From CAYJAD01 sp964371195 (GTDB lineage Bacteria; Desulfobacterota; Desulfovibrionia; Desulfovibrionales; Desulfovibrionaceae): a DNA stretch of 18,307 bases. The translations under genes were made by a program, and so were the position numbers. The stretch lies in NCBI GenBank assembly GCA_964371195.1, contig CAYJLD010000048.1:1-18307 (forward strand), in the 5' to 3' direction. Positions 1 through 7,381 of the stretch are shown piece after piece. Positions within the stretch are counted from its first letter, which is position 1. Each line of letters opens with the position of its first letter. The notes below the pieces were generated by a model, which did not search any database, was not told the DNA's origin, and was given only the letters and a program-made list of their open reading frames with translations.

Positions 1-531
1 GTCTTGAGATGTGCTTACACCAAGCTCGTCTGTAGCCTTAATAGTAAATTTCTCATGTTGAGTATCATAGTTTTTATGTTCTTTTAGAGCCTCTCTTTGA
101 GCCTCGGTTACACCAAGGGTGTAGGTATATTCATATGCATTATTCACATCATAGGTTAGCACTAAGTCGCCATATACACCTGTAAAAGTAGCACCTTCAA
201 GCAATACCTCACCGTTTACGGTAATAGCTAAACTTTCAATTATATCGTCTGCGTCAGAAATATTAACGTATCCAGTAACAAAATCACTAGCTGCACTTTC
301 GGCCGCTTCATCAACATCGTAGTCATTATCACTAGCTTTAACTAAAATTTCCGGACCATCATTAGTGCCAGTAATGGTTATGGGTATATTTAAGCTAACA
401 TAGCTATCACCCAAGAGAATTTGTGGGTTAAGCTCCACAACTTCACCATGAGTTAAGTAATCCATGGCATGCTTATCAGCTGTAAATACATAGGAATAGC
501 CAGTGGAGGTTTTGGTAAGTGCCAAAGAACC
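1..531 (-). pseudogene. In-frame continuation of the VCBS adhesin beyond the amber codon (partial)
   Basis: Reading the minus strand on from the TAG at 532-534, the same frame is open for 177 codons to the window edge. It starts GSLALTKTSTGYSYVF, exactly the strand that follows VTTF segments in the other A modules (compare GSLAITKTATGYSYKF near 3170). It then gives GTNDGPEI, a B module with NISDADD, and ends in TDELGVSTSQD. This is therefore the same gene, not a new one. It has no start codon or ribosome binding site of its own next to the stop. It is either a broken 3' part, a product made by readthrough, or the result of a base error. The rest of the gene lies outside the window. Confidence 0.75.
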
Positions 532-3500
532 CTAGACAACGGTAGTAGCATTAATCTCACCTTCTATCTGGAAGGTGGTTACATTACCCACAACTATACC
601 ATAATCATTGCCAATTCTTAATGCTTCGCTTCTATGTGTGGCATGCACAGCAAGAGTTCCGCTGGCAATAAAATCTCCGCCATATGGGGTTACATCATCA
701 TTAGGATTGGTGTTTGCAGTAAGGTCAACACCACTTGCGTTTCGGCCAAAACCATCATCAATAACCGCAGTATTGGTGGACTTTGCGCTTATGATTAAGC
801 TTGTTTGCCCGTCAGGTAAATCACTACCAATAAGTTCATTTTCAAAAACTTGTGTGGTCTTTGCCCCCAAATTATCGGTTAAACTCACGCTAAAGTTATC
901 TTGCACAACTTTATGCGCGGTAATCTTTCCTAATTCTGTTTGTTGTGCGCTAGTCACACCTACTTCATAACGTAACACATAATTACTAACATCATAATAT
1001 ACATCACCATATTTACCGCTGATTAGAGCTTCACCAGCTGCCGGCAAGTCGTTAATGTTATAGGTTAAAGTCTTACCATTTAAGGTAATGGACATGCTCT
1101 CAACAGTACCGTCCACATCTTCATGTTGAAAATTATGCTCTGCTCTATTGGCATTATCAACAAGAGCATCAACTTGCCCAAGATATATGGTTTGCTCAAG
1201 AGCATCACCAATAAATACAGGTGCATCATTAGTACCCATAACTGTAAAGGTCACGTCTTGCTGTACTTGATGTGTGCCATCGGAAATATTAATAGTATAT
1301 GTAAATGGTGCAGACTCAACGCCTTCGGCAAGGGTTTTAAATTCCGCAAAGGCTGCTTTTGTAGGGTCAAGAGTTAGGCTATAGCTAACCCCAGCAGCAG
1401 TCTTGGTTAATATCAATGTACCATGTTCGGTATCAAAATATCTATTAGCACCTGACACACGGCTTATCTCATGTCCATCTAACTCATAACTTAGCACCTC
1501 AGCATCATGTTCTTTAACGCTAACAGTACCTCTGGATATATGGTCACCCTTATATACAATATTATCATTGGTTGCATGTATGGCACCAAGACTTGTGCGC
1601 CCCACGCCAGACATAATTAGTGCGTCAGGTCCAGTTTGAGCGGTAATTTCTGGCGCGTCATTACTGCCAGTAACTTCAAAAGATATGGGAAGCTTAGCTG
1701 TAATATTATCTGGGTCTACAGTAGTATTAATACTAAAGTTATCCTTGAGCACTTGTCCATCTTTTAAGGCCTTTACGGCATTTTCTTGAGCAGTTGTTCC
1801 ACCAAGGGTATAACTATATTCTAAATTTTCAGTATTAAATACTAAGTCCCCATACTTTCCGGAAACAGTAATTTCATTACCGCTCACAACACCCTTCTTG
1901 GTGCCAAAAAGCAAGCTAAAATCATACAAACTTGGATCAACGGCATCACCAACTGCAGTGGAATCTGGATCAGTTAAAATAACACTACCTGTGGCTGTTG
2001 GGGCATCAATAGCTGTTACAGTTGTATCAGCAGCACCATCTAAAACAAATACTGGTCCGTCATTGGAGCCTTGTACATTAAGAACAATATTAAAATCACT
2101 ACCACCTTCGGTAATGCCGCCGCGCCCATCACTTACCTGCAATGGGATAATAATTTCAAGATTGCTTGCTGCCAGTGCGGCGGCTGCATCGTCAGGATAC
2201 AACTCATTGGCTTCATTGGTAGAGACCAAGTCCTTAACCATGGCATTGGTCTTAGACAGAGTAAAGGTATAGTTGGTAGTGGTAGTATTAACCTTGACAA
2301 GCGCAAGAGTACCTAAGGCCTCGCCGCTTGCATCTAAAATGGTATAAGTAGTAGTGCTTCCTTTAACCACTGGATCATCAAGAACAAATTCTCCACCTAC
2401 AGAAAAAGTTAGGGAGTCTTTATCGTCATCACTAGCTTTTAATACACCCCTAGCAACCAAGTAACCAGCATATACTTTATTAGAACCATCTTGATAACCG
2501 GCGGCTTTAAGATCAGCATTGGCGGTTGTGGCTGTATTGTAACTAATAGAAGTAAACTCTGGAAGAGCATCATTTAATCCACCACGTACACTGTATGTAA
2601 CCACTTGACTACGCGCAACACCAAACTCATCGGTAACAGTTATGGTAAATCTTTCAGAACCTAGTTTTGCATCACCTAGCTTTACTAAGGCATCAAATTG
2701 AGCACCTTCACCTGCTAAGGCGTAGGTCATACTGGGGGCACTAGCATCAGATAAATCAAGCGTTAAAGTACCATAGGTGCCCTGCATGACAATTTCAGAA
2801 CTACCTTCTGCTAATTCTGCAACATTTTTACCAAACGTAAGCTTAAAATCATGCACAGCAGTAGCATCATCCAAAATGTCAATTTGTGATGTGACAGAGT
2901 TGTCAGGTACAAGCCCTTGAATGTCACCCATTTGACTAAGAAGAAGATCACCCTCATGTGTAAAAGTTATAAGTGGCGCATCGTTAGTTCCCTTAATTTC
3001 AAAATTTAGCGGAATATTATCAGCGCTTAAGCCATCATTATCAGTTATGTGTAAATTGAGATTAATATTATGTAGTTCATCTTCTTCTAATAACTTAACC
3101 TTTTCAGAGTTTTTATCCATGGTGAATTTATAGCTGTAGCCAGTGGCGGTCTTGGTTATGGCTAAGCTACCCTCATCAAGGCTAAAAGTAGTAACAGCCC
3201 CCTTAACAACACCTTCTAATAGCACAGATATGGGGTTGCCTTCATCATCTTCACTCATATAACTAAGTTCAAAATCATAGCCTACCTTTTCAGCATCATT
3301 AACCTTAACCGTGCCAGCGGCAGTTAAATTACCGGCATAAGCTAGGTTTTCATTGGTTGGATGCAAAGTACCATTGGCACTACGTCCAACACCTGCGGCT
3401 ATTAAGCTAGTATCAGTTGCATTAAGTTCTGCCTTATTGCCAAACACACGAATATCAATAGTTTGTGTAACACTAGCCCCAAATTCATCGGTTAAAACAA

Positions 3501-5235
3501 TTTCAAAGCTCTCTGTAGCAGAAGCTTTCTTATCAGAAAGCTCCTTCATGCTTGCACCTTGATCAGTTGCATCAGTAGGGTCAGCCACAGTATAACTAAA
3601 GTTATTGGTGTTTGGGTCTATGATTAATGTGCCAAACTTACCATTTATTGACACAGAATCAGAAGCTAAACCACCAATGACAGTGTTCTCTTCTGTAAGC
3701 TTAGAAGTAATGGATAAATCAAGACTATCGCCATTAATATCAACCTTTGTAAAGTCTATAGCCACATTGCTGTCTTCTGAACCACCATAAACACTCATGT
3801 CCGTGTTAGGGCTAAGTGTTAGCTCTGGTTTTTCATTACTTCCGGTAAGGCTTAGATTTAACTTGGTTTGTATGCTCTCAAGGCCTGCTTTATCGCGCAC
3901 TGCAAAATTATAAAACATATAGTCTTGTACATGGCCCTCAGAAAGAGCACCATCCATATTACTTTCATTATAAGTAAAGGACACCTTAAAGCCCACGACT
4001 CCATCAACCGTAGCTCTGGTAAAGACAATTCTATCGCCAGCTTCTGTGGTAAAAGTAGTTGTACTACCACTAGTTTTTCCAACTAAGGTCACACCTTCAT
4101 CATTATATAATAAAGGCGTAAAAGTATCCCCAAGATCTTCTCTAATGGCAATAAACCCAGTGGCTGCCACGGCTTTATAAGTGGCATTTTCTTGAGCTTG
4201 TGTTGCTGATTCACCTTCATAAGCATTCCCAGCCCTATCGCGTCCCACACCAGATAAAGTAAAACTAAGGTCTAGGGCGAGCTCACCTGCAAGCACTACA
4301 TCGCCGTTGGCATCAAGCACTTGAGGGGTGTCATTGGCACCAACAACAGTAAAAGCAACATTTTGACTGTGCGTTGCTCCAAATTGATCTGTGGTTGTAA
4401 TTGTAAAGGTTTCTGTGGCTCGTTGATTAAGGCTCAATGATTCAAGAGCAATTCTTTGCTCACTATCTGCACCATATGCACCATCTTCTGCCAATTCGTA
4501 CCTATAATGACCATTGGTATATACGGTTAAATTACCATACTTACCTTCAACCACCATAACCACGCCATCTGCCTGCTGGCTAGCATCTGCCTCTTTGGCA
4601 ATGACATTAGGCACAAGGCTTGCTTTACCGCTAAGAGTTTGATTCATAAAGTGATCACCTGCATCGGGATCATTTATGCTAATTTTACCGGTAGCAGCAA
4701 TATCATAAAGACTTTCATTAGCATTCACGGTAACGTCATTAAAATCTCTAGCAATACTCATCACTGGAGCAGTGTTTGTACCTAATAATTCAAAAGATAA
4801 AGGAGCAACTATAACACTACCTTCAACCACTAAACTATCACCATTTGCATCTAGAGGAGTAATATTAAAAGGTAAAATCGTGGTATCATTATGATCAAGA
4901 GCTTGCACAGCTTCACTATTTTTACTTAAGGCAAAGCTAAAATTTACACCGCTAGCAGTTTTAGTTAGGGTTAAAGTACCATATTCATTACCATAGGTAC
5001 TAGTAGCACCACGCACAGTAGACGCTTCTATAATATTGCCATCACTATCTGTTAGCCCATACCTTGAAACAAGTGCCGCATCTTCAAAGCTAACACTGCC
5101 CTTGGCGGTTAAATCTCCTGCATACGCTGTACGCGCAGCAGTTGAAGAATCATTAGATATATCGTTTCCCGTACGATCACGACCAACTCCAGCTGCAACT
5201 AAATTCACATCACTAGTGGGATTAACGATAAATCT
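1..5235 (-). repeat. Six alternating A-B VCBS module pairs
   Basis: Module boundaries, taken at the GTND/GSND-type motif, fall near plus-strand positions 4772, 4332, 3833, 3434, 2983, 2573, 2060, 1659, 1227, 826 and 360. Spacings alternate between longer A modules (about 430-510 bases) and shorter B modules (about 400-440 bases), so the duplicated unit is an A-B pair of roughly 300 residues. A modules begin with GVGRD, GVGRS, GVGRT or GFGRN; the fourth has a diverged AAGYQDGSN. Copies differ strongly, so the array is old rather than a recent slippage product. The sixth pair contains the TAG and runs off the window. Confidence 0.75.
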
Positions 5236-5268
5236 TTGAACACCATTTTTTAAACTACTACCGGCCAT
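532..5268 (-). CDS. Giant VCBS/cadherin-like repeat adhesin, N-terminal part, ended by in-frame TAG
   Basis: This is a probable cell-surface or secreted adhesin exported by a type I secretion system. It has no signal peptide and no catalytic domain, and consists almost wholly of Ig-like VCBS repeats. Each repeat ends in a motif such as GTNDAPV, GSNDGPVF or GANDTPQV and contains a YGTLTLTKT or YGDLVF strand. Two kinds of module alternate: A modules open with GVGRDRTGN-like residues and AYAGDLTAKG; B modules have an NDPD-like acidic turn and a TDEFGA strand. The start at 5268 (MAGSSLKNG) is chosen over the upstream ATG at 5286 because AGGAG lies 7 bases before it; that AGGAG falls inside the longer reading. 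The frame ends at TAG 532-534 in the middle of an A module, yet continues as normal repeat sequence to base 1. No C-terminal secretion signal lies within this window. Identification as a VCBS adhesin is secure; its ligand is unknown. Confidence 0.85.
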   Translation of the reverse strand: MAGSSLKNGVQRFIVNPTSDVNLVAAGVGRDRTGNDISNDSSTAARTAYAGDLTAKGSVSFEDAALVSRYGLTDSDGNIIEASTVRGATSTYGNEYGTLTLTKTASGVNFSFALSKNSEAVQALDHNDTTILPFNITPLDANGDSLVVEGSVIVAPLSFELLGTNTAPVMSIARDFNDVTVNANESLYDIAATGKISINDPDAGDHFMNQTLSGKASLVPNVIAKEADASQQADGVVMVVEGKYGNLTVYTNGHYRYELAEDGAYGADSEQRIALESLSLNQRATETFTITTTDQFGATHSQNVAFTVVGANDTPQVLDANGDVVLAGELALDLSFTLSGVGRDRAGNAYEGESATQAQENATYKAVAATGFIAIREDLGDTFTPLLYNDEGVTLVGKTSGSTTTFTTEAGDRIVFTRATVDGVVGFKVSFTYNESNMDGALSEGHVQDYMFYNFAVRDKAGLESIQTKLNLSLTGSNEKPELTLSPNTDMSVYGGSEDSNVAIDFTKVDINGDSLDLSITSKLTEENTVIGGLASDSVSINGKFGTLIIDPNTNNFSYTVADPTDATDQGASMKELSDKKASATESFEIVLTDEFGASVTQTIDIRVFGNKAELNATDTSLIAAGVGRSANGTLHPTNENLAYAGNLTAAGTVKVNDAEKVGYDFELSYMSEDDEGNPISVLLEGVVKGAVTTFSLDEGSLAITKTATGYSYKFTMDKNSEKVKLLEEDELHNINLNLHITDNDGLSADNIPLNFEIKGTNDAPLITFTHEGDLLLSQMGDIQGLVPDNSVTSQIDILDDATAVHDFKLTFGKNVAELAEGSSEIVMQGTYGTLTLDLSDASAPSMTYALAGEGAQFDALVKLGDAKLGSERFTITVTDEFGVARSQVVTYSVRGGLNDALPEFTSISYNTATTANADLKAAGYQDGSNKVYAGYLVARGVLKASDDDKDSLTFSVGGEFVLDDPVVKGSTTTYTILDASGEALGTLALVKVNTTTTNYTFTLSKTNAMVKDLVSTNEANELYPDDAAAALAASNLEIIIPLQVSDGRGGITEGGSDFNIVLNVQGSNDGPVFVLDGAADTTVTAIDAPTATGSVILTDPDSTAVGDAVDPSLYDFSLLFGTKKGVVSGNEITVSGKYGDLVFNTENLEYSYTLGGTTAQENAVKALKDGQVLKDNFSINTTVDPDNITAKLPISFEVTGSNDAPEITAQTGPDALIMSGVGRTSLGAIHATNDNIVYKGDHISRGTVSVKEHDAEVLSYELDGHEISRVSGANRYFDTEHGTLILTKTAAGVSYSLTLDPTKAAFAEFKTLAEGVESAPFTYTINISDGTHQVQQDVTFTVMGTNDAPVFIGDALEQTIYLGQVDALVDNANRAEHNFQHEDVDGTVESMSITLNGKTLTYNINDLPAAGEALISGKYGDVYYDVSNYVLRYEVGVTSAQQTELGKITAHKVVQDNFSVSLTDNLGAKTTQVFENELIGSDLPDGQTSLIISAKSTNTAVIDDGFGRNASGVDLTANTNPNDDVTPYGGDFIASGTLAVHATHRSEALRIGNDYGIVVGNVTTFQIEGEINATTVV

Positions 5269-5352
5269 GACCTTTCTCCTAACCATTGAAGATTAAAAAT
5301 TAATTATAGATAAGCATCTGCATATAAAAATTATAAACAAATAATTACTAAA

Positions 5353-5381
5353 AATGTATACCATATCCAATCTTGTGTCAA
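5353..5381 (-). promoter_or_regulatory. Predicted sigma-70-type promoter of the adhesin
   Basis: On the minus strand, TTGACA (5376-5381) is followed after 17 bases by TACATT (5353-5358). An alternative -10, TATACA (5355-5360), is preceded by TGG as in extended -10 promoters, with a 15-base spacer. Transcription would begin near 5345 and give a leader of about 75 bases before the start at 5268. This rests on consensus matching only. Confidence 0.45.
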
Positions 5382-5490
5382 TTTTATATGAAAACTTTTC
5401 CTTAATATAATAAAAAAAAAATCTATAATCATTTAAAATGACAGTTGATTTAAATGTGAAATTTTAAACAAACTAAATTATATAATCCTT

Positions 5491-5513
5491 AATCATAGTT
5501 TTTTACTATGATT
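5491..5513. repeat. Perfect 9-bp inverted repeat in divergent intergenic region
   Basis: The arms AATCATAGT and ACTATGATT are separated by five T. A TATAAT box (5481-5486, plus strand) ends four bases before it, so the repeat would lie at the 5' end of a plus-strand transcript. No T-run follows on the plus strand, which argues against a terminator. It may be an operator or an mRNA 5' hairpin. The rest of 5287-5769 is extremely AT-rich and shows no gene. Confidence 0.4.
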
Positions 5514-5654
5514 TCATTAAGAAGGGCAAATTGATTTTATCAATAAATAAATACAAAGCTAGTCATAAATAATCGTTTTTTATAAATTTAACTATAAAAA
5601 AAAATCAAATATATGCATACTTATTTAATAAAAGATAATAATTCATCAATTATG

Positions 5655-5660
5655 TATAAT
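5655..5660 (+). promoter_or_regulatory. Possible -10 box (TATAAT) upstream of the small secreted protein gene
   Basis: A perfect TATAAT lies 110 bases before the start at 5770 and is directly preceded by TG. No good -35 box is seen 16-18 bases upstream. In a region this AT-rich a chance match is likely, so this is only a candidate; another TATAAT lies at 5481-5486. Confidence 0.25.
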
Positions 5661-5769
5661 AAAAGCAAACCTATTAACAAATGAAGCATTTTTTACTAAT
5701 CACCTTTCCTGCAAATTGTATATTTTTCAACTGCATTTTCTTCTTTACATCCAACATTGAGGTTTTATT

Positions 5770-5985
5770 ATGAAATTATGTCTTTTATTGCTTGCCTATG
5801 TACATGTTAACATATTTTTTCTATTTCCTGATAATGCTCATGCTTATATTGACCCAGGTACTGGTAGTTTGATTTTACAAGTTCTTGCTGCAGCAGCATT
5901 TTCTGTGCTTGCTTTTTGGCGTGGTTTACGGGAAAAAATAATGAATTTTTTTAATAAAAACAAAGACAAAGACATAAATGAATAA
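5770..5985 (+). CDS. Small exported membrane-anchored protein with YIDPGTGS motif
   Basis: This 71-residue protein starts with a signal-peptide-like stretch that could be cut after AHA at about residue 25. The motif YIDPGTGSLILQ follows directly. Next come a hydrophobic segment (about residues 34-50, LQVLAAAAFSVLAFW) and a lysine/asparagine-rich tail. Short proteins with this YIDPGTGS motif occur beside polysaccharide and sulfatase-like genes in many bacteria; their biochemical role is unknown to me. GAGG about 8 bases before the ATG supports the start. The last 8 bases overlap the next gene in the form ATGAATAA, which implies translational coupling and a role with the kinase/methyltransferase protein. 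It is a real gene by motif and context; no function should be assumed. Confidence 0.75.
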   Translation: MKLCLLLLAYVHVNIFFLFPDNAHAYIDPGTGSLILQVLAAAAFSVLAFWRGLREKIMNFFNKNKDKDINE

Positions 5986-6613
5986 TCAAAGCAATCTATC
6001 GCTATGTGCTGGATCTTTTCGTGATACATCAGGGCAGGTTTATTTCATTGATGGAAAAATAATTCGCACCATTGAAACAATATACTCTAAACACTTTGAA
6101 CATGGTGTACAATCAGGTTTTTTTAAACAAGCTATAGATAAAGGCTTGCTACTAGAATTTACAGAAATAGACCCCATAAACAATGCCTGGAAAAGCATCA
6201 CAGCCCCACTATTACCCTTCATTTCATACCATTACGAATGGAGCTTTGGGCAATTAAAGGACGCTGCTCTTCTTACCTTAGATATGCTCGATCTAGCCCT
6301 TGAGCACGACATGGTCTTAAAAGATGCTACGGCTTATAATATACAATTTATAGGATCTAAGCCCATATTTATTGACCATCTTTCATTTGAAATTCGTGAT
6401 CCAGCTGCTCCTTGGGTAGCGTACCTACAATTTTGCCGCCACTTCTTAGCCCCCCTAGCCCTTATGGCAAAACGCTCTGTCATATGTAGTAGGATGCTTT
6501 TTTCCTGGATTGAAGGTTTGCCATTAGACTTAACCGCAAGCTTACTGCCATTTTTAACTCGATTTTCCCCATCACTTGGTATTCACATCCACATGCATGC
6601 AACAAAAATATAG
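5978..6613 (+). CDS. Kinase-like N-terminal half of a split kinase/methyltransferase protein
   Basis: This is the first part of a gene that in related bacteria is usually one protein of about 450 residues, annotated as a class I SAM-dependent methyltransferase or NoeA-like protein. The visible core is ISYHYEWSFGQLKDAALLTL, followed by LEHDMVLKDATAYN and IFIDHLSFE. D116, N121 and D133 have the spacing of the kinase catalytic loop and metal-binding Asp (D-x4-N, then Asp 12 residues later). I therefore infer a diverged kinase fold; I know of no proof of activity. The frame closes at TAG 6611-6613 just after HIHMHATKI, where family members continue into the methyltransferase part. One extra A in the run 6604-6608 accounts for the break. 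It overlaps the upstream small gene by 8 bases. Confidence 0.7.
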   Translation: MNNQSNLSLCAGSFRDTSGQVYFIDGKIIRTIETIYSKHFEHGVQSGFFKQAIDKGLLLEFTEIDPINNAWKSITAPLLPFISYHYEWSFGQLKDAALLTLDMLDLALEHDMVLKDATAYNIQFIGSKPIFIDHLSFEIRDPAAPWVAYLQFCRHFLAPLALMAKRSVICSRMLFSWIEGLPLDLTASLLPFLTRFSPSLGIHIHMHATKI

Positions 6614-7373
6614 TGATGCACGTTCTGCCGCAAAAAAAGTTCAAAATATCAATCTATCCAAGCAATCATTACAAAAGCTTAGTCAATCATTACGTCTAGC
6701 TATTGAAGGATTACAACTTCCAAGTGCATTAAATACAGAATGGGGTGATTATTACACTGATACAAATTACACCGAAGTAGCGGCTAAGGCCAAACATTCT
6801 TTCCTTGAAAACATTGCTAAACAATATGCTAGTAGGGATAGTATGGCCCTTGATATGGGAGCCAATGAGGGCGTTTATAGTCGCTTTTTAGCTAAGCACT
6901 TTGGCCATGTTTTAGCAGCTGATATTGACTATCTTGCCATTGAAAAAATGTATGCTAGTCTAAAGCAAGAAAACAATTCCCTTGTAACCCCCTTGGTTGT
7001 TGACCTTGGCAACCCCCCTCCAGGTATTGGCTTTGCACATGCCGAACGCCTACCATTTGCCAAGCGTTGCCAAGTAAAATATTTAAGCGCATTAGCCCTT
7101 ATTCATCATCTTGTCTTTACTGCTGGTATTCCATTTTTTATGGTGGCAGATTACTTTGCATCATTACTTAAAAAAGATGGTATTTGTATTTTAGAGTTTG
7201 TGCCCATGGATGATTCACAAGTACAAAGACTTTTAGCAGCACGTAAAGATAGTATAAACTTTGATTATGACATAAAAACTTGTCAAGATGCATTTGCTAA
7301 TCAATTCAAACTAATAGAAGAACATCCCATACCAGAAAGCCTTAGAACCATACTTGTATTTCAAAAAATTTAG
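6576..7373 (+). CDS. SAM-dependent methyltransferase C-terminal half of the split protein
   Basis: This frame carries the methyltransferase domain. Motif I is ALDMGANEGVYSRF (the DMGANEG part at 6852-6872), followed by the acidic end of strand 2 (AADID) and a motif IV/post-motif region ALALIHHL. Later strands include GICILEFVPMDD. The class I Rossmann fold is clear; the acceptor is unknown, probably a glycan or its lipid carrier given the neighbours. The apparent ATG at 6576 lies inside the upstream half, and the natural join is at about 6604, where ...HATK would run straight into YSDARSAAKK if the A5 run had four A. The listed start is therefore only the limit of the open frame; ATG 6597 is another internal option. 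TAG ends it, 8 bases before the next gene. Confidence 0.75.
   Translation: MVFTSTCMQQKYSDARSAAKKVQNINLSKQSLQKLSQSLRLAIEGLQLPSALNTEWGDYYTDTNYTEVAAKAKHSFLENIAKQYASRDSMALDMGANEGVYSRFLAKHFGHVLAADIDYLAIEKMYASLKQENNSLVTPLVVDLGNPPPGIGFAHAERLPFAKRCQVKYLSALALIHHLVFTAGIPFFMVADYFASLLKKDGICILEFVPMDDSQVQRLLAARKDSINFDYDIKTCQDAFANQFKLIEEHPIPESLRTILVFQKI
6604..6608 (+). other. A5 homopolymer at frameshift between kinase-like and methyltransferase halves
   Basis: The bases read GCA ACA AAA ATA TAG in the upstream frame. With four A instead of five they read GCA ACA AAA TAT AGT GAT, joining the two halves without loss of any residue. The two frames differ by +1, as expected for one inserted base. Mutation, sequencing error, slippage-based phase variation and transcriptional slippage are all possible. 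Confidence 0.65.
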
Positions 7374-7381
7374 AGGTTTAC

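Noticed and set aside
529..540. TAG in the adhesin as a pyrrolysine codon
   Set aside because: TAG also ends the frames at 7373 and 8938, no pyl genes are in view, and an adhesin repeat has no known need for pyrrolysine. Kept only as a remote option under the readthrough finding.
608..5239. Plus-strand open frames of 60-124 codons across the adhesin, e.g. 608-970 and 1898-2272
   Set aside because: They lie antisense to the well-supported VCBS repeats, show low-complexity mirror composition, have no family motifs, and lack ribosome binding sites in a gene-like order.
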